Assembly (NCBI GenBank): GCA_030610325.1
Contig: JAUWRZ010000046.1
Location: 1 to 10,038, forward strand
From: Sulfurimonadaceae bacterium
GTDB taxonomy: Bacteria > Campylobacterota > Campylobacteria > Campylobacterales > Sulfurimonadaceae
Direction: 5' to 3'
Length of the DNA: 10,038 nt
A model generated the notes under the pieces. That model did no database searches, was not told the origin of the DNA, and saw only the letters and a list, made by a program, of their open reading frames with translations. Of the stretch, positions 1-7,100 are shown piece after piece. Numbering within the stretch: the stretch's first letter is position 1; the number at the start of each line of letters is the position of its first letter. A program made the position numbers and the translations under genes.

Positions 1-2090
1 AAGTCGATAAGGTCCTGGCAAAAAAGGAGCTGCTCAGCAGCCCTCTCTATAGCAATAACCTCGTAAGTCCTGATTTTAAGACCACTGCACTGCTGGTCGG
101 CCTTCGTGATGATGAACGTTTCGATACTTTGCTGAAGCGTAGGAACACGCTGTCACAAAAAGAGAGAGAGCAGACGATCACAGAGTCTGAGAAGGTCGCT
201 CTAGAGCAGGTCCGTACAGAGTTTAAACAGCACAGAGACAAGACAAGAGAGTCCGACCATCAGACCATCGATGATGTTCGCGCCATCATGGACACTCACC
301 GTGATAGTGCAGAGCTCTTTCTGGGCGGTGTCAGTATGATCGCTGATGATATGATCAGTTTTGTCAAGTATGATCTTAAGACTTACGGTACGACAGCACT
401 TTTACTCATCATGAGTGTCTTATGGGTAGTGTTTCGACAGCTTCGATGGGTCTTTATCCCAGTCCTTATCGCTTCTTTATCGGTCATAGCTACATCGGGA
501 CTTTTGGGGATGTTTGGGTGGGAGGTGACAGTCATCTCCTCAAACTTCATCTCCCTGCAACTTATCATCACGATGTCGCTTATCATCCACCTGATGGTAC
601 GCTACCGTGAGCTGCTGTGGCTTGACCCACACGCAGGTCAGCACTCACTGGTCCTGGAAAGTGTCCTCTCTATGGCCAGACCCTGTACCTTTGCTGTCGT
701 GACTACCATCGCTGGTTTTGGCTCTTTGATAGTGAGTGGGATACTGCCGGTCATCAACTTAGGCTGGATGATGGGGTGGGGCATAGCGATATCTCTGCTG
801 GTGACATTCCTGGTCTTTCCGGCTATCCTGGTCCAGCTTAAGGTCCGGCCGATCAGAGCTTCTGTCCAGTCCGGTCCCTCCTTGACAAAAAGCCTGGCAC
901 ACTTTACGGAGCGTCATGGAAAAATCATCTTCGGAGTAAGTTTGATAGTACTTCTTTTTGCACTTTCCGGAGCGACGCAGCTACGGGTGGAGAACAGTTT
1001 TATTGACTATTTTAAGAAGTCGACGGAGATCCATCAGGGTATGTTGACTATTGATGAGCAGCTCGGAGGTACGACACCATTAGATATCATCGTGGACTTT
1101 CCCGATCTTCCTTCAGTGAGTATGCTTACACAGAGTGAAGAGCAGATGAGTGTAGAGGAGGATGAGTTTGATGCCTTTGAAGAGGAGTTCTCCGAGGCCG
1201 AGGATGAAGCGCAGTACTGGTTCACTTCGGAGAAGATGGCGAAGATCGAAGAGGTCCATGACTATCTGGAGAGCATCCCTGAAGTAGGTAATGTGCTCTC
1301 ACTTGGAACGATGTTAAAGGTAGGAAGACATCTTAATGATTGTGATCAGCTAGACAATTTCCAGTTGGCACTGCTCTATAATGAACTGCCTGACGAGTTT
1401 AGAAAAGTCCTGCTTGACCCCTATCTCAGTATCGAAGAGGACCAGGCTCGTTTTGTCATCCGTGTCATAGACTCCAATAGGGAGCTTAGACGTGATGCAC
1501 TGATAAAGAAGATCAGGCGTGAGTTGAGTGAGAAGGTCGGTCTGAGGGCTGAGGATATCCGGCTCTCAAATATGATGTTGCTCTATAACAATATGCTCCA
1601 AAGCCTCTTTGAGTCACAGATCCTTACGCTTGGTATTGTCGTGCTTATCCTCTCTGTTATGTTCTTTATCCTCTTTAGGTCATTAAAGGTGGTGATCATC
1701 GCGATGATAGCGAACCTTCTGCCAGTCAGTGTCATCTTTGGTCTTATGGGTTGGGCAGCGATCCCACTGGATATGATGACCATCACGATCGCTGCTATCA
1801 GTGTCGGGATAGCGGTGGATAATACCATCCACTATATCCATCGCTACAAGATAGAGTTTACCAGAGACAGTGACTATATCGCAGCCATGCATCGTGCACA
1901 TAACAGCATCGGTTACGCGATGTACTACACCTCTGTCGCGATCATGATAGGCTTTTCAGTACTGGTGCTTTCGAACTTCATACCGACCATCTATTTTGGA
2001 CTACTAACGGCATTGGCGATGTTGATGGCGCTCTCGGCAGATCTGCTGCTGTTACCTCGGCTTATCATCGCTATTCGTCCGTTTAAATGA
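1..2090 (+). CDS. RND/MMPL-superfamily transporter, 3' part (5' end outside window)
   Basis: The frame is open from base 3 to the TGA at 2088-2090, giving 695 visible residues. The TTG at 129 is only an internal codon, because the residues before it (with PLYSNN and FKTTALLVGLRDDE) read as the end of the first periplasmic porter domain. A hydrophobic block follows at about residues 128-281 (several TM helices, sterol-sensing-domain-like), then a TM helix near 306-323, a second periplasmic domain at about 325-530, and a final TM block at about 535-690. GIAVDNTIHYIHRY (602-615) matches the RND motif that carries the proton-relay acidic residue. Two porter domains separated by such TM blocks are typical of this superfamily. 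The large export proteins of this type move lipids or hydrophobic compounds using the proton gradient, but the substrate here cannot be told. An unusual acidic run sits at residues 379-405. The gene is convergent with the HD-GYP gene, leaving 28 bases between stops. Confidence 0.9.
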   Translation, partial: VDKVLAKKELLSSPLYSNNLVSPDFKTTALLVGLRDDERFDTLLKRRNTLSQKEREQTITESEKVALEQVRTEFKQHRDKTRESDHQTIDDVRAIMDTHRDSAELFLGGVSMIADDMISFVKYDLKTYGTTALLLIMSVLWVVFRQLRWVFIPVLIASLSVIATSGLLGMFGWEVTVISSNFISLQLIITMSLIIHLMVRYRELLWLDPHAGQHSLVLESVLSMARPCTFAVVTTIAGFGSLIVSGILPVINLGWMMGWGIAISLLVTFLVFPAILVQLKVRPIRASVQSGPSLTKSLAHFTERHGKIIFGVSLIVLLFALSGATQLRVENSFIDYFKKSTEIHQGMLTIDEQLGGTTPLDIIVDFPDLPSVSMLTQSEEQMSVEEDEFDAFEEEFSEAEDEAQYWFTSEKMAKIEEVHDYLESIPEVGNVLSLGTMLKVGRHLNDCDQLDNFQLALLYNELPDEFRKVLLDPYLSIEEDQARFVIRVIDSNRELRRDALIKKIRRELSEKVGLRAEDIRLSNMMLLYNNMLQSLFESQILTLGIVVLILSVMFFILFRSLKVVIIAMIANLLPVSVIFGLMGWAAIPLDMMTITIAAISVGIAVDNTIHYIHRYKIEFTRDSDYIAAMHRAHNSIGYAMYYTSVAIMIGFSVLVLSNFIPTIYFGLLTALAMLMALSADLLLLPRLIIAIRPFK

Positions 2091-2118
2091 TCTTGTAAGA
2101 GCTGGTCTTTTAATGACA

Positions 2119-3366
2119 TCACTCATTTGGCATCATCTTACGTGAGTGTGTGATAGCCGTCTCCCAGCACTTTTGCAGGTCTCTCTCTACGACAGCGACC
2201 ACCTCATGGTCCAGCTCATCTTTGGCTACCTTCTCATGGATTATCTGCAAGATCTCCAAAGGCTTCAGGTTGGGACGGTAGGGACGCTTCTGCGCCAATG
2301 CCTGAAAGACATCAGCTACCGCGACGATCCTGGCAGGCAGTGATATGTCACGGTCTTTGGTATGGTAAGGGTAGCCATGCCCGTTAAGTTTCTCATGGTG
2401 CTGAGATGCCCACTGTGTGATCTCTTCAAGCCCCTCTATCTGAGAGAGGATCTGATGTGTGGCAAAGGCATGGATCTTTACTACATCGAACTCATCGGCA
2501 GTCAACTTACCTTTTTTGTCCAGAAGCTCATCAGGGACACGTAGTTTGCCCAGATCGTGAAGTAAGCCGGCGATCTCGATCTTCTTACAGACATCGGGTG
2601 AGAGGCCCATCCGTGTAGCGATGAAGTGCGCGAGTTTAGCTACATCCAGAGAGTGGTCGGCCGTATAGTGACTCTTGGCATCGACAAGGTAGGCAAACAG
2701 TTCGGCGATCTCTCCAAGTTCACCCAGATCGATATCCTTACTATCGAGAGAGAGCATATACTCGTTGAGGTATCGGTGCAGGTTCTCCTGTTCAAGGCTA
2801 AACCAGAAGACCTCTCTTTCAGAGACTTTCAAAAAGGTGTCGACCAAAAGGGGGTCAAAGAAGGAGCCGGAGAGCTCCTGTGCCTCCTGCCGGATCTTAT
2901 GAGAGAAGGTGAGCAGTGCTACATCAGGTTCATTGATATGATGCTGTGCACATAGGGCATCGACACGGTCGACCATGAAGATGAGGTTTGACAACAGTGC
3001 CGTCTGCCTGTCGATCTCCATATCCTGTAAGACTTTGTAGTGGGTATGGTGGTAGAGGATGATATTACTGAGGTGTTTGAGCCTGGGAGAGAGGTTTAGC
3101 AGTTGGAAACCCCGTATGCAGTGGTTGTCCGCACCATCCCAATCCAGGTTCAGCATGATCTTCTCATGGATCTTACTGGAGGAGACACCACAATCATGTA
3201 GCAGTGATGCATGAAAGAGTCTGATCATCTCATCTCTGCCAAGCCCAAGCTCTTTTGCACACTCAATAGCCATATAGGCTACACGTTTACCGTGATCGAT
3301 ATCATCGACACCGACAAGGTCAAGGGCATCAGACAGGGCGTAGATAAGTTGATGCAGATTGGTCAT
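2119..3366 (-). CDS. Tandem HD / HD-GYP cyclic-dinucleotide phosphodiesterase
   Basis: This 415-residue cytoplasmic protein has no signal peptide or TM segment. The C-terminal half is a complete HD-GYP domain: H238, H270-D271 with K274 (LLHDLGK), H299, H323-H324-E325 and the signature HHEKLNGHGYP (323-333), then D352. HD-GYP domains hydrolyse cyclic di-GMP, and some hydrolyse 3'3'-cGAMP, using a di- or tri-metal site. The N-terminal half looks like a second HD domain with matching ligands and spacing (H25, H57-D58, H82, H106-H107, D133) but without the GYP signature. No receiver, PAS or GAF sensor domain is visible, so the first HD domain may be the regulatory or partner module. The ATG at 3366 has AGGAG six bases upstream and a promoter-like pair further up, so the gene is probably its own transcription unit. 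The enzyme class is secure; the substrate is not. Confidence 0.93.
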   Translation of the reverse strand: MTNLHQLIYALSDALDLVGVDDIDHGKRVAYMAIECAKELGLGRDEMIRLFHASLLHDCGVSSSKIHEKIMLNLDWDGADNHCIRGFQLLNLSPRLKHLSNIILYHHTHYKVLQDMEIDRQTALLSNLIFMVDRVDALCAQHHINEPDVALLTFSHKIRQEAQELSGSFFDPLLVDTFLKVSEREVFWFSLEQENLHRYLNEYMLSLDSKDIDLGELGEIAELFAYLVDAKSHYTADHSLDVAKLAHFIATRMGLSPDVCKKIEIAGLLHDLGKLRVPDELLDKKGKLTADEFDVVKIHAFATHQILSQIEGLEEITQWASQHHEKLNGHGYPYHTKDRDISLPARIVAVADVFQALAQKRPYRPNLKPLEILQIIHEKVAKDELDHEVVAVVERDLQKCWETAITHSRKMMPNE

Positions 3367-3372
3367 GGAGCA

Positions 3373-3377
3373 CTCCT
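3373..3377 (-). promoter_or_regulatory. Ribosome binding site of the HD-GYP gene
   Basis: AGGAG lies six bases before the ATG at 3366. It is the strongest Shine-Dalgarno match in the window and fixes the start of the HD-GYP gene. Confidence 0.8.
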
Positions 3378-3398
3378 GTCAAAGTGAGTAATTGACAG

Positions 3399-3426
3399 AG
3401 TATAGCGTGCTTTAGGTAAGAGTCAG
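3399..3426 (-). promoter_or_regulatory. Candidate sigma-70 promoter of the HD-GYP gene
   Basis: On the minus strand CTGACT (3426-3421) and TATACT (3404-3399) are 16 bases apart. The predicted transcript start near 3392 gives a leader of about 25 bases containing the AGGAG site. It lies in the 69-base gap after the barrel gene, supporting separate transcription of the HD-GYP gene. This is pattern matching only. Confidence 0.5.
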
Positions 3427-3435
3427 AAATTTTGT

Positions 3436-4281
3436 TTAAAAGTAGTAAGTGACTTTTAGTGATCCCGAATCGACCTCTACTCCGCTGTTATCGACAGGAA
3501 GTTCTTTAGCCCGTTGATGGGCGTAGACGAGTTTGAGTTCGACATCATCAAACCTTTTGCCGACTCCGACTATGTAGGTCTGGTCAAACTCCATGGCATG
3601 GTGCTGTAGAGCGAAGCCATCCATCATGATGGCAAAGACCCGCTTGCCAAAGAAGGCCGCTCCATGTAGGAAAAATTCCTGATGCTCAAGTTTTGCCTTG
3701 ATGCCTGCTGTGAAGTAGTGCTCATCTGCTTTGGCACAAAACGCATCGCTGCACTCATCGATAAGTATGTTTTTAGCTACTATGTTGACTCTGGCATCAA
3801 ATGCACCGAGATCTTTATAGAGCTTCACAGCCAGATCTAGCTGATAGGTCTTCATGATGTCATAGCGACCATAATAGAGGTCACCACTGAGTGCGATACC
3901 AGGTGCGGTCTTATGGCAATATCCCAGGTTAAACACTTTGCCCCCATCGGTTGCTACGATGTTGTCTTTGACCATGATAAAGCCCAGATTGAACTTCTCT
4001 TTTTTGGAGATCTTGTGGTCAAAGCGCACCATCACTTTATCTACCTTCAGATCCTCACGTAAAGGGGGCTGATAAGTCTGTGTCAGACTCTTCTCATAGG
4101 CCAGCTGTATACGGTTTTTATCCTGGCTTGCCTGTAGGTGTATGGTACCTCTGTGCCCCTCATCTTTCTGTTTTGAGCCGCTGAAGTCAAAGTAGTCATA
4201 CCTGAGACTGATGTGGTCATCACTGCCAGATGCCTGGACAAGTGTACTTAAAAGTATCCACAGTAGTAGTATCTCTCTCAT
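3436..4281 (-). CDS. Putative outer-membrane beta-barrel protein, family not recognised
   Basis: The protein has 281 residues from the preferred ATG at 4281, which is preceded by AGGG with a five-base gap; an in-frame ATG at 4296 has no such site. MREILLLWILLSTLVQASG is a good Sec signal peptide with likely cleavage around residues 16-19. The mature part alternates polar and hydrophobic residues in strand-sized segments (for example SLRYDYFDF, MVRFDHKI and KLVYAHQRA) and ends in LKVTYYF. A terminal Phe after alternating aromatics is the usual BAM-recognition end of outer-membrane barrels. Two cysteines (C177 and C182) in one predicted loop could form a disulfide, and a third is at C122. No porin or transporter family is recognisable, so substrate and role are unknown; length suits a barrel of roughly 10-14 strands. 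The gene appears to have its own promoter. Confidence 0.75.
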   Translation of the reverse strand: MREILLLWILLSTLVQASGSDDHISLRYDYFDFSGSKQKDEGHRGTIHLQASQDKNRIQLAYEKSLTQTYQPPLREDLKVDKVMVRFDHKISKKEKFNLGFIMVKDNIVATDGGKVFNLGYCHKTAPGIALSGDLYYGRYDIMKTYQLDLAVKLYKDLGAFDARVNIVAKNILIDECSDAFCAKADEHYFTAGIKAKLEHQEFFLHGAAFFGKRVFAIMMDGFALQHHAMEFDQTYIVGVGKRFDDVELKLVYAHQRAKELPVDNSGVEVDSGSLKVTYYF

Positions 4282-4286
4282 GATAT

Positions 4287-4290
4287 CCCT
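4287..4290 (-). promoter_or_regulatory. Ribosome binding site that selects the ATG at 4281
   Basis: AGGG followed by ATATC and then ATG. The site favours the internal Met over the upstream ATG at 4296, and the resulting N-terminus is a cleaner signal peptide. Confidence 0.6.
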
Positions 4291-4311
4291 GAACATCTTA
4301 AATATTATGGG

Positions 4312-4317
4312 ATTATA
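4312..4317 (-). promoter_or_regulatory. TATAAT -10 box upstream of the barrel gene
   Basis: A perfect TATAAT on the minus strand lies about 31 bases before the ATG at 4281. TTATTT, 17 bases upstream, is only a weak -35. A second perfect TATAAT occurs at 4345-4340. The surrounding AT richness means one or both could be chance matches. Confidence 0.45.
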
Positions 4318-4356
4318 ACTAAAATCATGTGAACAAATAATTATAGGTACCCTGTA

Positions 4357-4388
4357 TGGATGTTCAGATAGTCACTGGAAGTTCAGAT
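4357..4388. repeat. 13-base direct repeat pair upstream of the barrel gene
   Basis: TGGATGTTCAGAT (4357-4369) and TGGAAGTTCAGAT (4376-4388) agree at 12 of 13 positions with a 19-base period. They lie about 58 and 77 bases upstream of the predicted start of barrel-gene transcription, a usual place for a tandemly bound activator. Confidence 0.5.
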
Positions 4389-4419
4389 GGGGAGTGCTCA
4401 GGTGGAGTATGGAGCTTAT

Positions 4420-4439
4420 GGCTAAGCAGTCACTTAGCC
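4420..4439 (-). terminator. Perfect hairpin enclosing the stop codon of the transglycosylase gene
   Basis: GGCTAAG (4420-4426) and CTTAGCC (4433-4439) form a perfect seven-base stem with a six-base loop. On the minus strand the TGA stop lies in that loop. No U-tract follows, so it is not a standard intrinsic terminator. It could still stabilise the 3' end of the message or be chance. Confidence 0.35.
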
Positions 4440-5539
4440 TGTTTGACCATCGCGATCAGCTCTGGCTTTTGTGTGTTCTGTACCACTAAAGTCGAACTTT
4501 TTATCTTCTGGGCGAGTTGATGTACAGCCATGGCGTAGTAGGAGCTATGGTTATACCTGGTGATGACATAAAAGTTCTTGGTTCCGTACCAGAGTTCATC
4601 ATACTTCTCTCTGTTTAGTTTTATAAGTCGTACGGGATCATTGTAATCAAACTTCTCTCGGGGATAGATGCCTTTTAGGTTCTTCCGATGATACTTATGC
4701 AGGTAACCGGTCTTAAGGCGGGTAAATCGTATGCCTTCATATTTGACACGGGTAGCGACTGGTACATCTGTCTTCCAGCCACTTTGCTTAAAGTAGTTGG
4801 CAATACTGCCGATGGCATCGACAGGTTGACTGATACGGACTTTTCCATCTTTATCGAAATCTACCCCAAGTGTCTCAAAGTTACTGGGCATGAACTGGCC
4901 GAGCCCGATGGCACCGGCGAAAGAGCCATGTATCTCTCTGGGGTCGAGCATCTCTCTTCGTGTCATCTTCAGATATTCACGCAACTCTTTTTTGAAGAAC
5001 TTATTTCTTCGGTTCTTCTCAAAAGCAAGTGTCGCCAGGGTGTCAAAGACCGGATAGTTTCCGGTATATCTTCCATAATAACTCTCTATACCTATGATGG
5101 CTGTGACATATTCGGGGGGTACACCATAGAGCTTTTCTGCTTTGGAAAGTGTCTCTTTATGTTCGTTCATAAAGGTGATGCCACCGATGACACGTTTCTC
5201 GTTTAGCAGTTTCTTCTCATAACGTGACCAGCTTCCGTGATAAGACTTTGGCTTTTTCTTTGTCGTCGTACTCTTTTTCTTATCACCGGTACTTTTGCTT
5301 TTTGGCTTCTTTTTGGCGATAGCATAGTACTTTAACGCCTTCTCCTGAATATCGACCTGTATGAAGAGCTGATTCAGGGCTTCGGCATTAAACCCATCCT
5401 CTTTAGCCAGTTGTTTGATGAACTCCTGGACGTTCAGGTTAGTCGTGTAGTCGATCATCTGTGGCTCTGTCTTAGCATGAAAAACAGATACGGCACCAAA
5501 TAGCAGCGAGAGAAGTAGGGATCTTTTTAATATGTTCAT
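4430..5539 (-). CDS. mltB: MltB-type lytic murein transglycosylase (SLT_2 family)
   Basis: The product has 369 residues from the ATG at 5539. An upstream in-frame ATG at 5578 would put a 13-residue polar tail before the signal peptide. MNILKRSLLLSLLFGAVSVFHA is a classical Sec signal with no lipobox cysteine, so the product is probably soluble in the periplasm, unlike lipoprotein E. coli MltB. The catalytic glutamate is E152 in GIESYYGRYTG. The second family motif AGAIGLGQFMPSNF is at 208-221, and YNHSSYYAMAV near 329-339 is also characteristic. These enzymes cleave the MurNAc-GlcNAc bond of peptidoglycan and leave 1,6-anhydro-MurNAc ends, serving wall turnover and insertion of envelope complexes. 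Residues 76-98 form a lysine-, serine- and threonine-rich insert that could bind anionic polymers. The gene is flanked by apparent promoters on both sides, so it is probably monocistronic. Confidence 0.92.
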   Translation of the reverse strand: MNILKRSLLLSLLFGAVSVFHAKTEPQMIDYTTNLNVQEFIKQLAKEDGFNAEALNQLFIQVDIQEKALKYYAIAKKKPKSKSTGDKKKSTTTKKKPKSYHGSWSRYEKKLLNEKRVIGGITFMNEHKETLSKAEKLYGVPPEYVTAIIGIESYYGRYTGNYPVFDTLATLAFEKNRRNKFFKKELREYLKMTRREMLDPREIHGSFAGAIGLGQFMPSNFETLGVDFDKDGKVRISQPVDAIGSIANYFKQSGWKTDVPVATRVKYEGIRFTRLKTGYLHKYHRKNLKGIYPREKFDYNDPVRLIKLNREKYDELWYGTKNFYVITRYNHSSYYAMAVHQLAQKIKSSTLVVQNTQKPELIAMVKQAK

Positions 5540-5559
5540 GATATTCCAATGTAATCGGT

Positions 5560-5588
5560 TATATATAATGATACACAAAAAAGAACAA
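5560..5588 (-). promoter_or_regulatory. Candidate promoter of the transglycosylase gene
   Basis: TTGTTC (5588-5583) and TATATA (5565-5560) are 17 bases apart on the minus strand. The implied leader is only about 14 bases but still includes the weak GGA site at 5547-5545, five bases before the ATG at 5539. This start point would exclude the upstream ATG at 5578. The whole gap 5540-5650 is strongly AT-rich. Confidence 0.4.
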
Positions 5589-5650
5589 AATATTACTTAA
5601 GTCTGTGAATAATCCTTTTTTTTATAAAATAATTCAAAAGATATGTAAGC

Positions 5651-6298
5651 TTAGCTCTCCTCTTTTAGACCTGATGGGCTGACAAACTGGTCGTTTAACT
5701 TCTGGATGGACCGTTTACTCTCGGTGACAAGAGCGCTAAGTATCTTGACTTTTCGCTTACTCCAAGCAGGCAGGATGACTCGCAGCAGTGACTTCCAGCC
5801 CTTAGAGTAGAGCATGAGTGAACGTGCTATGTCGACATCCTTCTTCATCCATCTTTTGGCCATCATCCTAGCTAAAAAGCCACGGAGCTTGAAATGGGTC
5901 AAGATGATCAGGATGAGGATGAACGTGCTAGTCAGTGTGGCACCGGCAGTGGTAGAGTACAAGCTTGAAAAAGATGTCTGCAATAGTGGTGAACTAAAGC
6001 TCAAGGCCCCAATAGTCGCTGCGATACCACCGATGACGATAAGGTCTGTCCAGAGAAGATTACGACTAAGTGTCTGGTAGGCCTCCTGTAGTCGTGGTAC
6101 CTTGGTCTTAAGTGACTCTGCTCTATCTTCGAGTGTCTTGATAATACGGTAAGCACGTTCGATGCTCACGCTGTCCATACGCTCATAGATGCGACCGATA
6201 TCCTCATCTTTCTTTCGTTTGAGACGGTCTGCGACTGCAGAACCGGGAGTGAGTTCAGCTGCATCCTCATTGTAGATGGCATAGAAGTTTCCGCTCAT
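5651..6298 (-). CDS. C-terminal fragment: stalk and two membrane segments of the GTPase
   Basis: The 215-residue reading from ATG 6298 covers the end of the G domain, a charged helical region (about 20-80), two hydrophobic segments (about 82-101 and 114-134) and a basic C-terminal helix region. AAGGG lies four bases before the ATG, so reinitiation after the upstream stop is possible. Without G1-G4 the fragment has no GTPase activity. It is in the same frame as the upstream piece and separated from it by 30 sense codons, so it is best read as the remainder of one gene. Confidence 0.55.
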   Translation of the reverse strand: MSGNFYAIYNEDAAELTPGSAVADRLKRKKDEDIGRIYERMDSVSIERAYRIIKTLEDRAESLKTKVPRLQEAYQTLSRNLLWTDLIVIGGIAATIGALSFSSPLLQTSFSSLYSTTAGATLTSTFILILIILTHFKLRGFLARMMAKRWMKKDVDIARSLMLYSKGWKSLLRVILPAWSKRKVKILSALVTESKRSIQKLNDQFVSPSGLKEES

Positions 6299-6388
6299 CA
6301 GGCCCTTTTGTGAGAGGGCGCGCTGCCATGCGCCGATGACATCTTCGAGGTTGTCCTCTTTAGCCGTCGTATCGATCTGGTTTAAGAT

Positions 6389-7048
6389 TTAGAGTATCTT
6401 ATTGGCATCGCGATGCTCCATAGCAGTACCGACAAGGTGCTCGAGTGTATCGCGCATCGCACCGGGTTCAGGGTGTCTGGCATCAAAGAAGATAAGGACA
6501 AGGTCTGACATGTTGATGATGTGGTCTGTCATCTTTAAGATGGCATCTCTTTGACTATCGGCGTCAAAGCCCGGTGAATCTATAAGGATCTTCCCTTTGA
6601 TGTGTTCAGACTTGAGTGTCTTGAGCTGTAGATAGAGGTTGGTACGATTACCCTCTCCCGGATCGACCTTCTTTATCTCTTCATTGATATTATAAAAAGG
6701 AAATCGGGGGTCAGCGTCGAGTGCCAGTCCGGGCAGGGTGGTGACAGCAGGGTTGGGACCATAACAGACTACGGTGAACTTGTCATCGATCGCCTGATTA
6801 CCGCTGATCTGTACATCACTCTTGAGATAGTGGTTTATAAAAGAGGACTTTCCTGTCGAGAACGTACCCAAGATCGATATAAGCGGCCACCAGGATATAT
6901 CACTGGTATAGGTCTCACTCCTATCAAGCAGACCGGTCTCATGGCCTGTCTTATCGAGTTGTTCAAACTTTTCCATCACCTCGATGAGTATAGGGTTCTC
7001 TTCTGCCAGGTGCTCTTTGATTCTATGGTAACGTTCCTCAGGACTCAT
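6389..7048 (-). CDS. N-terminal fragment: truncated GTPase domain (G1-G3)
   Basis: This 219-residue piece begins at ATG 7048 (MSPEERYHRIK), which has AGAAGG six bases upstream and lies 43 bases below the predicted transcription start. A longer reading from a TTG at 7135 would start upstream of the promoter and add a segment unlike the rest. The fragment ends at NKIL, immediately before the G4 motif, so it lacks guanine specificity and the membrane-associated half. If translated it could bind phosphate through the P-loop but would not be expected to be a working dynamin. It is listed separately because automated annotation may report it as its own gene. Confidence 0.7.
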   Translation of the reverse strand: MSPEERYHRIKEHLAEENPILIEVMEKFEQLDKTGHETGLLDRSETYTSDISWWPLISILGTFSTGKSSFINHYLKSDVQISGNQAIDDKFTVVCYGPNPAVTTLPGLALDADPRFPFYNINEEIKKVDPGEGNRTNLYLQLKTLKSEHIKGKILIDSPGFDADSQRDAILKMTDHIINMSDLVLIFFDARHPEPGAMRDTLEHLVGTAMEHRDANKIL

Positions 7049-7054
7049 ATCTGA

Positions 7055-7060
7055 CCTTCT
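7055..7060 (-). promoter_or_regulatory. Ribosome binding site that selects ATG 7048 of the GTPase gene
   Basis: AGAAGG, a six-base spacer, then ATG. The TTG at 7135 has no comparable site. Confidence 0.65.
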
Positions 7061-7065
7061 CTGTT

Positions 7066-7077
7066 TTAGACGTCTAA
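7066..7077. repeat. 12-base perfect palindrome TTAGACGTCTAA
   Basis: The palindrome lies in the predicted 5' leader of the dynamin-like gene, about 14-25 bases after the expected transcription start. It is a plausible operator half-site pair for a dimeric repressor, and it adjoins the next inverted repeats. Confidence 0.55.
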
Positions 7078-7100
7078 TACTTATATTATTAGATATAAGT
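7073..7100. repeat. Two interlocking inverted repeats at the GTPase promoter
   Basis: Pair A is TCTAATA (7073-7079) with TATTAGA (7087-7093), loop seven bases. Pair B is ACTTATAT (7079-7086) with ATATAAGT (7093-7100), loop six bases. The arms alternate A, B, A', B', so A and B hairpins exclude each other. Pair B runs into the -10 box at 7103-7098, so a protein bound here would block initiation; a two-state leader RNA is less likely because part of B precedes the transcript start. Confidence 0.55.

Larger units (their letters stand above)
5651..7048 (-). pseudogene. Dynamin-like GTPase interrupted by one in-frame TAA
   Basis: Read through the TAA at 6391-6389, this is one continuous frame of 465 codons before the final stop. 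It has G1 GTFSTGKS (residues 61-68), a switch I threonine candidate in DDKFTV, G3 DSPG (157-160) and HPEPG (192-196). The stop is at codon 220, followed directly by ILNQID, where NQID (223-226) is the G4 base-specificity motif. A helical stalk with two hydrophobic segments at about 332-351 and 364-384 follows. Bacterial dynamin-like proteins bind GTP and remodel or tether membranes through such a paddle. The stop falls in the middle of the G domain, and the G4 motif and membrane part are in frame beyond it, so the ancestral gene was clearly intact. Everything after the stop stays open, which fits a recent single-base change, a strain-specific nonsense allele or a base-call error. Codons such as TAT or TAC (Tyr) or TTA (Leu) are one change away. 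Confidence 0.85.

Noticed and set aside
129..2090. TTG at 129 as the start of the transporter gene
   Set aside because: The same frame is open to the window edge and the 42 residues before it read as porter-domain sequence.
2094..2112. AAGA/TCTT inverted repeat followed by T residues as a terminator between the convergent genes
   Set aside because: The stem is only four AT-biased base pairs, too weak to support a call.
3392..3397. TTGACA on the plus strand as a promoter -35
   Set aside because: There is no plus-strand gene downstream, and it overlaps the leader of the HD-GYP gene.
4688..5206. 172-codon open frame antisense to the transglycosylase gene
   Set aside because: It lies wholly within a convincing gene on the other strand and has no domain, ribosome site or promoter of its own.
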